In this document: positions 54,499 through 62,627 of the stretch, piece by piece | Layout of the letters: every line of letters begins with the position of its first letter | Position numbering within the stretch: the first letter of the stretch is position 1 | Assembly (NCBI RefSeq): GCF_001907675.1 | Contig: NZ_MPNT01000005.1 | Coordinates: forward strand, 124,001 to 188,000 | DNA: 64,000 bases | Source of the DNA: Mycobacterium paraffinicum | GTDB lineage: Bacteria > Actinomycetota > Actinomycetes > Mycobacteriales > Mycobacteriaceae | Direction of reading: 5' to 3' | The notes under the pieces: generated by a model | What the model was told of the DNA's origin: nothing | Database searches by the model: none | What the model saw: the letters and a program-made list of their open reading frames with translations, nothing else | Program-made: the position numbers and the translations under genes

Positions 54499-55428
54499 CT
54501 ATGCCGCGGACGCGGCGAGCGCATCCCGAAGGTGATCGCACTGGCTGGCGAAGAATTTCACCGACACGGGCGCCTTGTCCGCTATCTGGTCGAAGGCGTG
54601 AAAGGCGCCGGGGGCGATCTCCTCATGCACGGGGACGCCCGCCTCCCGCAAGCGCCGCGCGTATTGTCGGCACTCCTCGTAGAAGAGGTCCAACGTTCCG
54701 ACCCCGATCCATGCCGGCGGCAGTCCGGACAGATCGCCCCGCCGCGCCGGGGCGGCCTCGTTGGCGTCGGCGCCGCTGAGATACCAACGCCACGCCAGCT
54801 GGTTGTCGGTCTCAGCCCACATGATGCGCCTCTGACCGCTGCGTTCGGCGCCGGTCCGATCGTCGAGCATGGGATACACCAGCATCTGGAAGGCGAGCTT
54901 GACCTCACCGCGGTCGTGAGCCCATTGCGCCACCGCGGCCGCGAACAGTCCGCCCGCACTGGCCCCGCCCACGGCAAGCCGATCCGCGTCCACCCACGGT
55001 TGGCGCGCGAGCCAGCGCAGCGCCGCGTAGCAGTCCTCGACCGGGATCGGATAGGGATGCTCGGGGGCCACGCGATGTTCCACCGCCGCGATGGCAACAC
55101 CGGTGCGGTTCGACAGCTTGCGCAGGAACTTGTCGTCCTGGGCGGCGCGACCCATGATCGTTCCGCCGCCGTGGACCCACAACATGGCCGGCGCGGAGTC
55201 GGGAAGACCAACCGGACGATGCAGACGAACCGTGACGTGCTCGTTGACCGCCGCTTCCGGCACGTCGCGCAACCGCCCCTGGGTTCCCAGAAAGTTCATG
55301 ATTGCCCGCTGGACCTTGAGCCCACGGTGGAGCGAGTACCCACGCGGAAGAAACCGGGCAACTCTGCGCAGATTCGGGTCCACCGCCTGCGATGAGGTAA
55401 AGGCGTTGTCGGGGAACCGTTTTGCCAT
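54499..55428 (-). CDS. Alpha/beta-hydrolase of the HSL/GDxG family
   Basis: 309 aa. The oxyanion-hole motif HGGG is at 86-89, the nucleophile GASAGG (Ser158), and the active His is in GAFHAFD. Relatives hydrolyse acyl esters such as acetylated lipids and drugs. ATG at 55428 is chosen because the upstream extension lacks similarity. Cytosolic, stands alone, divergent from the aldehyde dehydrogenase. Confidence 0.9.
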   Translation of the reverse strand: MAKRFPDNAFTSSQAVDPNLRRVARFLPRGYSLHRGLKVQRAIMNFLGTQGRLRDVPEAAVNEHVTVRLHRPVGLPDSAPAMLWVHGGGTIMGRAAQDDKFLRKLSNRTGVAIAAVEHRVAPEHPYPIPVEDCYAALRWLARQPWVDADRLAVGGASAGGLFAAAVAQWAHDRGEVKLAFQMLVYPMLDDRTGAERSGQRRIMWAETDNQLAWRWYLSGADANEAAPARRGDLSGLPPAWIGVGTLDLFYEECRQYARRLREAGVPVHEEIAPGAFHAFDQIADKAPVSVKFFASQCDHLRDALAASAA

Positions 55429-55566
55429 CGAAGCCGCTATCCCTTCCGCCGGCGGACACGCCGACCTTACCGGATCGGCAACGTGTCCCGAGGCGTCTTC
55501 ACCGCGCTGACCAGCGATTCCTGACGGCGGCTGATTGGTCGGCCCGGTGGCCGGGTATTCGCTGTC

Positions 55567-56934
55567 GTGGCTTCGACCCTTACCAAAATCATCAGCGTCC
55601 TGGATCCTCGCACCGGCGACACCGTCACCCAGGTGCCGATCACCGAGCCCGCCGACTGTGATGAAGCGGTCAGGCGCGCCGCGGCCGCCGCCAATGACTG
55701 GGCCCGCACCCCGCCGGCTGAACGCGCCGCCGCGGTTGCGGCCGCGGCGGCCGACGTCCGCGCCGCGGCCGACGAACTCGCCGAACTCAACGAGCGGGAG
55801 ACCGGCAAGCTGGGCGGCGACGCGCGCGGCGGCGTGGAGGCGGGCATCGACACGCTTCTTCAGTACGCCCACCTCGGTCCGCTACACCGCGGGCACGCCC
55901 TCCAGGGCGGCTGGTCGGCAACCGACCTGATGGTTCCCCAGCCGCGCGGCGTGGTTGCGGTGATCACCCCGTGGAACGATCCCGTGGCGGTGGCGGCCGG
56001 ACTGCTCGGCGCGGCGCTGGTGGCCGGGAACACCGTGGTGCACAAGCCCAGCGAGCGCTGCCCGCAAACCGGGCGGCGGTTCGCCGAACTGCTGGCCGCC
56101 CGGTTGCCCGACGGTGTCCTCGAAATCGTGGACGGCGACGGCACCGTCGGGGAACGGTTGGCGGCCGCTGAGCTGGTCGATGTCGTCGCGCACGTGGGCA
56201 GCAGCGCGACGGGCCGAGAGATCGCGCGGGCCTGTGCCGATCGAGGCGCCAAGGCTCTGCTGGAGAACGGCGGAAACGATCCTTTGATCGTCGACGCCGA
56301 TGTGGATCCGGCTTGGGCGGCCGGCCAGGCGGCACTGGGTGCCTTCGCGAACGCCGGACAGATCTGCGTCTCGGTGGAGCGGGTCTACGTTGTGCAATCC
56401 ATCGCCGATACGTTCCTCAACGCGCTGATCGACGAGGCGATCGCGTGGGCCGACCGCATCGGACCGCTGGTCGACGAGCGCCATCGCGAGCACGTGCACT
56501 CGCATGTCGAGGAGGCCACCCGCGCCGGGGCCCACGTTCTGGTCGGCGGCGAGCCGCGACCCGGGCCGGGTTCGTTCTACCCGCCGACCGTGTTGACCGA
56601 CTGCACGCCCGAAATGCTCATCATGCGCGAGGAAACATTCGGTCCCATCGCGCCGGTACGGGTTGTGCCGGACTTCGCTGCCGCGTTGGCCGAAGCCGCC
56701 GACGACCGATACGGCCTGGCCGCCACCGTGCTGACCGGCAACATGGCGCATGCCCAGGAATCGTGGCGCAGCCTTCCCGTCGGCACCGTCAAGATCAACG
56801 ACGTCTTCGGCGGTGCGCCCGGCGGAGCCTCCGAACCCCGCCGTGCCAGCGGCACGGGCTTCGGCTTCGGGCCCGAGCTACTCGACGAGATGACCGCCAT
56901 GAAGGTGGTGCACTGGTCGGCGCCCGGCGACTGA
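55567..56934 (+). CDS. Aldehyde dehydrogenase
   Basis: 455 aa. The catalytic residues are visible: Asn137 (TPWND), Glu233 (LENGG) and Cys267 (GQICVS). It is a little shorter than the typical 480-500 residues, with a compact N-terminus. It oxidises an aldehyde to the acid with NAD(P)+. The GTG start at 55567 is followed by an N-terminus that aligns with the family. Confidence 0.92.
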   Translation: MASTLTKIISVLDPRTGDTVTQVPITEPADCDEAVRRAAAAANDWARTPPAERAAAVAAAAADVRAAADELAELNERETGKLGGDARGGVEAGIDTLLQYAHLGPLHRGHALQGGWSATDLMVPQPRGVVAVITPWNDPVAVAAGLLGAALVAGNTVVHKPSERCPQTGRRFAELLAARLPDGVLEIVDGDGTVGERLAAAELVDVVAHVGSSATGREIARACADRGAKALLENGGNDPLIVDADVDPAWAAGQAALGAFANAGQICVSVERVYVVQSIADTFLNALIDEAIAWADRIGPLVDERHREHVHSHVEEATRAGAHVLVGGEPRPGPGSFYPPTVLTDCTPEMLIMREETFGPIAPVRVVPDFAAALAEAADDRYGLAATVLTGNMAHAQESWRSLPVGTVKINDVFGGAPGGASEPRRASGTGFGFGPELLDEMTAMKVVHWSAPGD

Positions 56935-57016
56935 CCCGGACGAATGGACTGCGGCAGATTGTGCATGCTGCCCCGGTTAGCATCGGATGTCCGGTCGTCG
57001 ACGTGGAGGGTAAGGC

Positions 57017-58024
57017 GTGGCTGCGATACCCGTCATCGCGCTCACTGGTCACCTCGGAGCCGGCAAGACGACGTTGCTCAACCACTTGTTACGCCATCCC
57101 GACACCCGAATCGGTGTGGTGGTCAACGACTTCGGCGACATCAACATCGACGCGGGCTTGGTGGCCGGACAGGTCGACGAGCCAGCCTCGATCGCCGGGG
57201 GATGCATCTGTTGCCTACCCGACGGCGGTGGGCTCGGCGACGCACTCGTCAAGCTCGCGAACCCGGCTCGGCGCCTTGATGCCATCGTCGTCGAGGCCAG
57301 CGGTCTGGCCGACCCGGTGGCCATCGCGCGGCTCATCGGCTTCAGTGAGATCCGCGGGGTTCGCCCGGGCGGGATTGTCGACGTCGTCGACGCCGTGAAC
57401 CACTTCGACACCGTCGACTCCGGCGCCCTGCCGCCGGTGCGCTACGGCGCGGCGTCGCTGATCGTCGTCAACAAGCTCGACCAGGTGCCCGAGGGCGAGC
57501 GGGCGGCGATCGTGCAACGCGTCACACAGCGTGCCGCGCAACGTAACCCGCGCATACATGTCGTGGCGACAACGGGTGGCCAGATAGCCCCAGAGCTGCT
57601 CTTCGACGCGTCCGCCACAGCCGGCCAGGTTGGGCAGCTCTCGTTCCTGGATCTGGCCCCCGAGCATGACCATGAGCACGTCCATGCCGACGCCGTTACC
57701 GTCCGCAGCTCCGGATGCGTCGACCCCGATGCATTGTTCGACCTTCTCGAAGATCCGCCGCCGCAGGTGTTCAGGCTGAAAGGGATCGTGGCAGTGCGCC
57801 ACCGCGCGACCGTTCAGAGCTATGTCGTCAATCTGGTGGGTAGCGCAATCCACATCGGGCCTGCGCCGCGGGGGGCCATGGCCAATTGTCTTGTGGCGAT
57901 CGGAATGGATCTCGACGTCGATGCCGTCCGTGCGCGAGTCGACGGCGCGCTGCAGCCTGCCTCGGGGCGGGCGTCGGCACAGGCCCTGCGGCGGCTTGAC
58001 CGCTACCGGCGCCTGAGTGCGTGA
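57017..58024 (+). CDS. CobW/P47K-family GTPase (COG0523)
   Basis: 335 aa. The P-loop is GHLGAGKTT, the metal-binding CxCC motif is GGCICCLP (Cys63, 65, 66), NKLD is the GTP specificity motif, and a His-rich stretch (EHDHEHVHAD) lies about two-thirds along. This family delivers or stores zinc, cobalt or iron under metal limitation. No Zur box could be seen. GTG start. The thioesterase gene follows 27 bases downstream. Confidence 0.9.
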   Translation: MAAIPVIALTGHLGAGKTTLLNHLLRHPDTRIGVVVNDFGDINIDAGLVAGQVDEPASIAGGCICCLPDGGGLGDALVKLANPARRLDAIVVEASGLADPVAIARLIGFSEIRGVRPGGIVDVVDAVNHFDTVDSGALPPVRYGAASLIVVNKLDQVPEGERAAIVQRVTQRAAQRNPRIHVVATTGGQIAPELLFDASATAGQVGQLSFLDLAPEHDHEHVHADAVTVRSSGCVDPDALFDLLEDPPPQVFRLKGIVAVRHRATVQSYVVNLVGSAIHIGPAPRGAMANCLVAIGMDLDVDAVRARVDGALQPASGRASAQALRRLDRYRRLSA

Positions 58025-58051
58025 GAAAACCATCCGGCAAGATAAGTCGTG

Positions 58052-58889
58052 ATGTCATCTTCGCTGGACGACGTGCTCGCCACCTTGGAGCTCGATAGAG
58101 TCGGCGAGGGCCTGTTCGTTGGGCAGCAGCTGCATGCGCCCGCCAATCACATTCTCGGCGGGCATATCTCGGCTCAGGCTTTGTTGGCGGCAAGCCACAC
58201 CACACCAGGCCGTGTGCCGCACAGCGTCCACACGTATTTCCTGCGCCCAGGCGATTCGCGTCGATCGGTGGACTTCGAAGTTGTCGACCTCCAGCAAGGC
58301 CGGACTTTTTCAGCGCGCCGGGTCACGGCGCGTCAAGACGGCAAGATTCTGATGGAAGCGATGTCGTCCTTCAAAGTCGCCGAGTCCGCGCCCGCTCAGG
58401 TTGTCTACCAACCACCCATGCCCGAGGTCTCCAGCCCGGAGTCCCTGCCCTGGGCACCGCCGCACCTGGCGGAGTCCGACGAGAGCGCCCAAGGGCGGTG
58501 GGCGAGCCTGCGCTGGTTCGAGCGCCGGATCGTCGACACCGAGGTCGTTCCACCCGCACGGGCGCGAATGTGGTGGCGACCCGACGGGCAGGTGGCCGAT
58601 GATCCGGTGCTGGCCGCCAGCCTGGTGGCGTACCTGTCGGCGGTGACGTTGACCGAACCCGCATTCGCGGTGCGTGGAGGCGCCGGGGCGTCAGCCCAAC
58701 GTGATCATTCGTGTGTGGTTCCACGCTCCGGCGGCGTTGTCGAATTGGCTTCTCTACGACCGCTCGTCACCGAGTAGCGCGGGTTCGCTGGCGCTGGCGA
58801 GTGGGACGATGTTCAACCGCGACGGCGGACTGGTGTGCGAGGTGAAACAAGAGATGTACTTCCCGAAGGTCCACAAGCCCGAGGGTTGA
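58052..58889 (+). pseudogene. Acyl-CoA thioesterase II, frameshifted
   Basis: The first frame reads a TesB-type double hotdog to about 58711, where the catalytic Asp is in RDHS. The family consensus continues as DHxVWFH, and this is found in the next frame (VWFHAPAALSNWLLYD through to CEVKQEMYFP, ending at 58889). A one-base insertion at about 58712, inside a short GTGTGTGG run, explains the shift. The natural product is about 280 aa and hydrolyses acyl-CoA. It may be a real mutation or a sequencing error. Confidence 0.8.
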
Positions 58890-59217
58890 AGTACGAAGTT
58901 TGACCGCGCCGAGGTCGTGGCCCGCCGGCAAGGGGTGATTCGTCAATAGCCCTGCGCTGCAACAGTATTCGTCACAGTGACGTATTGTCGGCGACGGGCG
59001 GGGAGAGGGATAGGGGGTCCGAGGGCAGGGTTAGGGGCATGCGGCAGCCCTACGACCCCGTCGTCGGACGTGCCGCACCGAAAATCCGACGAACCATACG
59101 GCCGCCGGAGCCGGTGTGACGAATGTCAAGCAACAATAGTGACCCAGTTCATAGACTGACGGGCGCTAATTAGGCCATCCTTACCGTTCGTTTGCGTATC
59201 TAATGGCTGGGAGCGCG
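58890..59217. other. Repeat-containing gap before the small-gene pair
   Basis: About 330 bases without a gene. It contains the first copy of a 20-base palindromic repeat at 58968-58987. Confidence 0.45.
58968..58987. repeat. Palindromic repeat TTCGTCACAGTGACGTATTG, copy 1
   Basis: Contains the 13-base perfect palindrome CGTCACAGTGACG. Identical sequence recurs at 59715-59734. Confidence 0.7.
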
Positions 59218-59448
59218 ATGGCCAACCTCGACTTTAACTATGACCTGAGCCTCGACGAGGCTCGTAGGCGCAGCGCAATGCTCGAAGCGATGGGTGACGA
59301 CTGGGACCCGGTCGCCGTGCTTGAAGAGGAAGAGAAGGCATACGAAATGCTGTACTCGGACCTCGATGAGGAGCAGCAGCGCGTCTACGACGAGTTGGTC
59401 CGCGCCGGCGTCTTGCCCGAACGGACGATCGCTCGTGCTGCCGATTGA
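59218..59448 (+). CDS. Small acidic protein (possible DUF6400)
   Basis: 76 aa, with LDEARRRSAMLEAMGDDWDPVAVLEEEEKAYEMLY, a pattern I associate with small conserved actinobacterial proteins (DUF6400-like), though this memory is not firm. Highly acidic, helical, no membrane segment. ATG at 59218 with GGGAG directly upstream; an ATG at 59203 would add five residues. The 3' end overlaps the start of a zinc-ribbon gene. Confidence 0.55.
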   Translation: MANLDFNYDLSLDEARRRSAMLEAMGDDWDPVAVLEEEEKAYEMLYSDLDEEQQRVYDELVRAGVLPERTIARAAD

Positions 59449-59677
59449 TCCGACGGCCGACCGTGGCCGGCGCGCCTGGTTGCCGTGTCCGCGCTGCGAT
59501 CACCGCGCCAGATGTGCCGATTGTCGAAGCACCCGCAATTGCGACACACACTGGCAATATCTCCTGAGCAACAGGGGCACGCTGGTGCACCTGCAATGCT
59601 CGGATTGCGGTCATCTCTGGTCGACCGACACCCATCGCAGCGCGGCCCCCAAGCGCTGGCGTCATAAATTGAACTGA
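59435..59677 (+). CDS. Small zinc-ribbon-like protein
   Basis: 80 aa starting with GTG and overlapping the previous gene by 14 bases in another frame. It has CPRCDH, CADC and CSDCGHLW, seven cysteines in paired CxxC units, with a histidine and a tryptophan around the last, typical of a zinc ribbon. Too short for the usual gene list, but the Cys pattern is strong. Likely translationally coupled to the acidic protein. Its function is unknown. Confidence 0.55.
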   Translation: MLPIDPTADRGRRAWLPCPRCDHRARCADCRSTRNCDTHWQYLLSNRGTLVHLQCSDCGHLWSTDTHRSAAPKRWRHKLN

Positions 59678-59714
59678 CTTCGCGACGCGGGCTCTCGGGG
59701 TTGGGACGGGTCAA

Positions 59715-59734
59715 TTCGTCACAGTGACGTATTG
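59715..59734. repeat. Palindromic repeat TTCGTCACAGTGACGTATTG, copy 2
   Basis: Identical to copy 1 and followed about 80 bases later by a 68-base unit (59815-59882). Confidence 0.7.
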
Positions 59735-59814
59735 GGGAGGTCCTGGGCGGGGAAGCGGGGATCGGCGATCGTTGCTTCTTGGCGTGCGAAGCCGATCGCC
59801 GAATGTTCGCGCCA

Positions 59815-59882
59815 TTGAGAGTGCGCCCATGGCGGCACTTGTCGGCGTGTCGTCGCCGTGGACGCACGCTCGAAGCCTTGAC
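59815..59882 (+). repeat. Tandem 68-base repeat unit, copy 1
   Basis: 68 bases that match 60127-60194 at 58 positions (about 85 percent). In one frame both encode a similar peptide with GVSSPWTH, but the surrounding frame has no domain and I do not call it a gene. Together with copies 2 and 3 of the palindrome, the duplicated segment spans roughly 315-325 bases. Confidence 0.65.
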
Positions 59883-60039
59883 CGGATACTCAATGCGGCG
59901 GGGTGGGCCGCTCCGGCGTGTCGGCGTCTCACCGGTGAGCGGTTCGCGGGCCAGATCTCGCGAAGGCGGCCCTTTTTCGTGAACCGGGTCATCTGCTGCG
60001 TGCCGGCGAGTGACGCAATACCGCTGAGCCGCACGGGAT

Positions 60040-60059
60040 TTCGTCACAGTGACAATTTG
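60040..60059. repeat. Palindromic repeat, copy 3 (variant)
   Basis: TTCGTCACAGTGACAATTTG, with three differences from copies 1 and 2 after the central palindrome. It is 325 bases downstream of copy 2. Confidence 0.6.
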
Positions 60060-60126
60060 GGCCGGGTAGGCAGGAAGCCGCGGATTGGCGGTGTCGGCTC
60101 CTTAACTGCCGCACCCCAGCGCTCAT

Positions 60127-60194
60127 TTGAGAGTGCGCCTATGGTGGCGCCGATCGGCGTGTCGTCGCCGTGGACGCACACTCGATGCCCTGAA
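60127..60194 (+). repeat. Tandem 68-base repeat unit, copy 2
   Basis: Second copy of the 68-base unit, 312 bases after the first. It ends with two near-identical ACGCACACTCGAT elements. Confidence 0.65.
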
Positions 60195-60370
60195 CGCACA
60201 CTCGATTACCCTGGCGAGATTTATCGGCGCACGGTTGGGCGATAGCCGCTTCGACCGGGTAATCGCAGGTCGGGACCCGCGACGGCCGCTCTCGTCTGCG
60301 ACCCGGGCTATACCCGTTGTGCCGATAAGCGACATTATGTCAAGTTAAGTACCGCATTTTCATCCGATGA

Positions 60371-60712
60371 ATCACGCAGATTGGCGGCCAACAACTCCGT
60401 GCCCACGACCCGGTCGCACTCCTACTGGGCGGCGCCAACCGCGACCCGGTCGTATTCACTAAACCCGACACCTTCGATCTCACCCGAACCAATGCGAAAG
60501 AGCACCTGTCATTCAGCAGCGGCCTGCACGCCTGCCTCGGCGCCAGCCTCGCCCGTATGGAGGCAACCGTGGCACTTCAGGCACTCTTTGACCGATTCCC
60601 CGACCTACAGATGACCGGCACCCCGACATCGGGCGAACTAGCAACCCTGAACGGCTTCCGGCACATCCCCGTTCGAGTTGCCACCGCGATCGAGCACGAA
60701 ACCGCCCATTGA
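60371..60712 (+). pseudogene. Cytochrome P450, C-terminal fragment
   Basis: An open frame of 113 codons that reads the C-terminal quarter of a P450: LLGGANRDPVVF (K/L helix region), then the heme-binding FSSGLHACLGASLARME with the axial Cys, and the C-terminal strand. No start codon with family similarity exists upstream, because a TGA precedes it and P450s are about 400 residues. It is a 5'-truncated remnant. Heme motif still intact. Confidence 0.85.
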
Positions 60713-60769
60713 CCCGAAATGCCATGGCCCACATCCTGATTCCAGAGGCAGCCAGGAGGACATCCAGTA

Positions 60770-61265
60770 ATGCGGCAAGAACTCGACCACGATGAGGTCA
60801 GCCTCGTCATCCGGGCCACGCCCCCGCACTGTATGACCTGATAGCCGATATCACCCGGACGCAGCAATTCAGTCCGAACGTCGTGAGATCCCAATGGGTG
60901 GGTGGAGCGACAGCGCCCCGGTAGGTGCACGATTCCGTGCTCGATCCGCTCCGCGCCGCAGATACGCACCGAGTAACACGCCCGTTATCACCATCGCCGA
61001 CTCCGGCCATGATTTTGCATTCAGGCGTTCGGTGCTACTCGCCGGAACCCTTGAATGGCGCTACCAATTCGCCCCGGACGACGGTGCGACCCACGTAACC
61101 GAGTCATACACCGTCATCAAGCCGACCACCACTTTCGGGTGGTTCATCGTCGGAACAGTCTATGGCGAAACAGGCCGGAAGGCAGCGCTGCGAACCGACA
61201 TTCAAGAAACCCTATTGCGAATCAAAGCAGCCGCTGAGTCCTGCGGATCTGCGGCCGCGACGTAA
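60770..61265 (+). pseudogene. SRPBCC/polyketide cyclase-like gene, multiply frameshifted
   Basis: Pieces in three frames read as one START-like protein: MRQELDHDEVSLVIRA, then LYDLIADITRTQQFSPNVV and QWVGGATAPR, then VGARFRARS and EWRYQFAPDDGATHVTESYTV. The frame changes at about 60815 and again at about 60920, so it is not translatable as one protein. Intact relatives are about 150 residues and bind hydrophobic ligands. Confidence 0.7.
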
Positions 61266-61911
61266 AGCCGGCCTGGTGCCGTACAGCTCTACTTCAATCG
61301 CCAGCAAACATTCGAGCGCGGTTTAGGCCGGCATCCTCCGGCGAAAGAACGATGGCCAATACCCAACGCTGACTCCACGTGCCCTCCCGGACTCCATCCC
61401 TGAGCGATGATCCAATAGACAGAACCGATGGCACGGAATACAGCGGAATCGAATACTGAGGGTTACCAGTAAACTGCTCCATCTTATGAATCATGTTGTG
61501 CAACATATGTTTTCTCACTCAATCGGGCGGCATCTCGACCAAGGCATGGCGGCGCCGGCGTCGGCGCATGTTGCATGACGCGATCTTCGTTGATCTCCCC
61601 AGAAGTCTTGACGCGATGTCTCGCGCAGCACCCCCTCCGAAAGCCAGTGCTCGTCAGTTAGAGACCCCTCACAATCACACGCAGCGGCGGCGTAACAACC
61701 CTGGACGGCCACTCCTGTCCGCGGCCCGGAGACCAACGGTGTGAACTTGGGCAGGATCCATCCGCCGCGGGCGACGCTCGCATGGCAGTCTGTGGGGGGC
61801 AATCCGGACTGGCACGGGCATGGATCGAGCGGACCTGGACCGAGGTTCGGCGGATGAGCCGTGAAGACCACGGGGTCCCTCGGCGTGAACGGCTGAAGAC
61901 CCACGGCTCCA
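61266..61911. other. Gap with a short inverted repeat, no gene
   Basis: About 650 bases with only short frames. Inverted repeat ATGTTG-TG-CAACAT at 61493-61506 is the only structure seen. Confidence 0.4.
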
Positions 61912-62553
61912 TTATCGAGCGGAGACCGTCACGCTGGGTCGGAGTCCTTCGAGTGCGCACAAGATGACCGTTTCGACCTCATCTGAGGCGGTGTCAGGGT
62001 CGTCTGCGTCGGTGATGAACAGAACGGCGTTGTAGAACATGCTGAAGAAGAGTTCGACAGTGGCTTGGATGGGCACTGGGCGGACGTAGCCGTTGGCGAT
62101 GAACCCTTCCAGGGTTGCTCGCAGGAAGGGCAGCGTCTGCTGTTCGTTGAGTTCTCGCACGCGACTCCAACCCAAGACGCTGACCACCTGCCGAAGGAGT
62201 GCGCGGGCATCCTGGTCAGCGACGTAGCCGTGCAGGAACAACCGGACTGCGACTTGCACCTTTGCCCACGGCTCTTCAGTCGCGGTCGGCATCGCCTCGA
62301 TGACCTTGGCTGTCACCGCTTCCTGGCTGGCGCGGAATAGCTCGGCGAAGATCGCCTGCTTATCGCGAAAGTGGTGGTAGACAGCCCCTTTGCTTGCCTG
62401 GGCGAGGTCGGCGATCTCGTCAACGGAGGTCGCGTCGAATCCTTTCGACACAAACAACGTCTTGGCTGATCCAAGGACTGCTTCACATGTTTGCGCGGCA
62501 TATCGCTCACGCCGACTGACCTTGACGTCGCTCACCATCCTGATCATACTCAT
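61912..62553 (-). CDS. TetR-family regulator
   Basis: 213 aa. The helix-turn-helix is at about 25-70 (SVDEIADLAQASKGAVYHHFRDKQAI), and the C-terminal domain (about 85-205) ends with an LFF-type segment. Start 62553 (ATG) is taken, with alternatives a few codons later. Divergent from a flavin monooxygenase and separated by a 17-base palindrome, it is the probable repressor of that gene. Confidence 0.86.
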   Translation of the reverse strand: MSMIRMVSDVKVSRRERYAAQTCEAVLGSAKTLFVSKGFDATSVDEIADLAQASKGAVYHHFRDKQAIFAELFRASQEAVTAKVIEAMPTATEEPWAKVQVAVRLFLHGYVADQDARALLRQVVSVLGWSRVRELNEQQTLPFLRATLEGFIANGYVRPVPIQATVELFFSMFYNAVLFITDADDPDTASDEVETVILCALEGLRPSVTVSAR

Positions 62554-62560
62554 CGACCTG

Positions 62561-62577
62561 TAGTCGTATACCGACTA
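62561..62577. promoter_or_regulatory. Palindrome TAGTCG-N5-CGACTA between TetR and monooxygenase
   Basis: Perfect inverted repeat TAGTCGTATACCGACTA located eight bases from the TetR start and 50 bases from the monooxygenase start. Strong candidate operator. Confidence 0.65.
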
Positions 62578-62627
62578 GCAGTATGTCAACGACGAACCGT
62601 CGCTTACACTGCTTCTAGGAGGCTAAG

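Noticed and set aside
59724..60245. A 173-codon open frame across the 59.7-60.2 kb repeats
   Set aside because: It crosses the repeat units, has no domain or good start signal, and its apparent similarity is just the repeated peptide.
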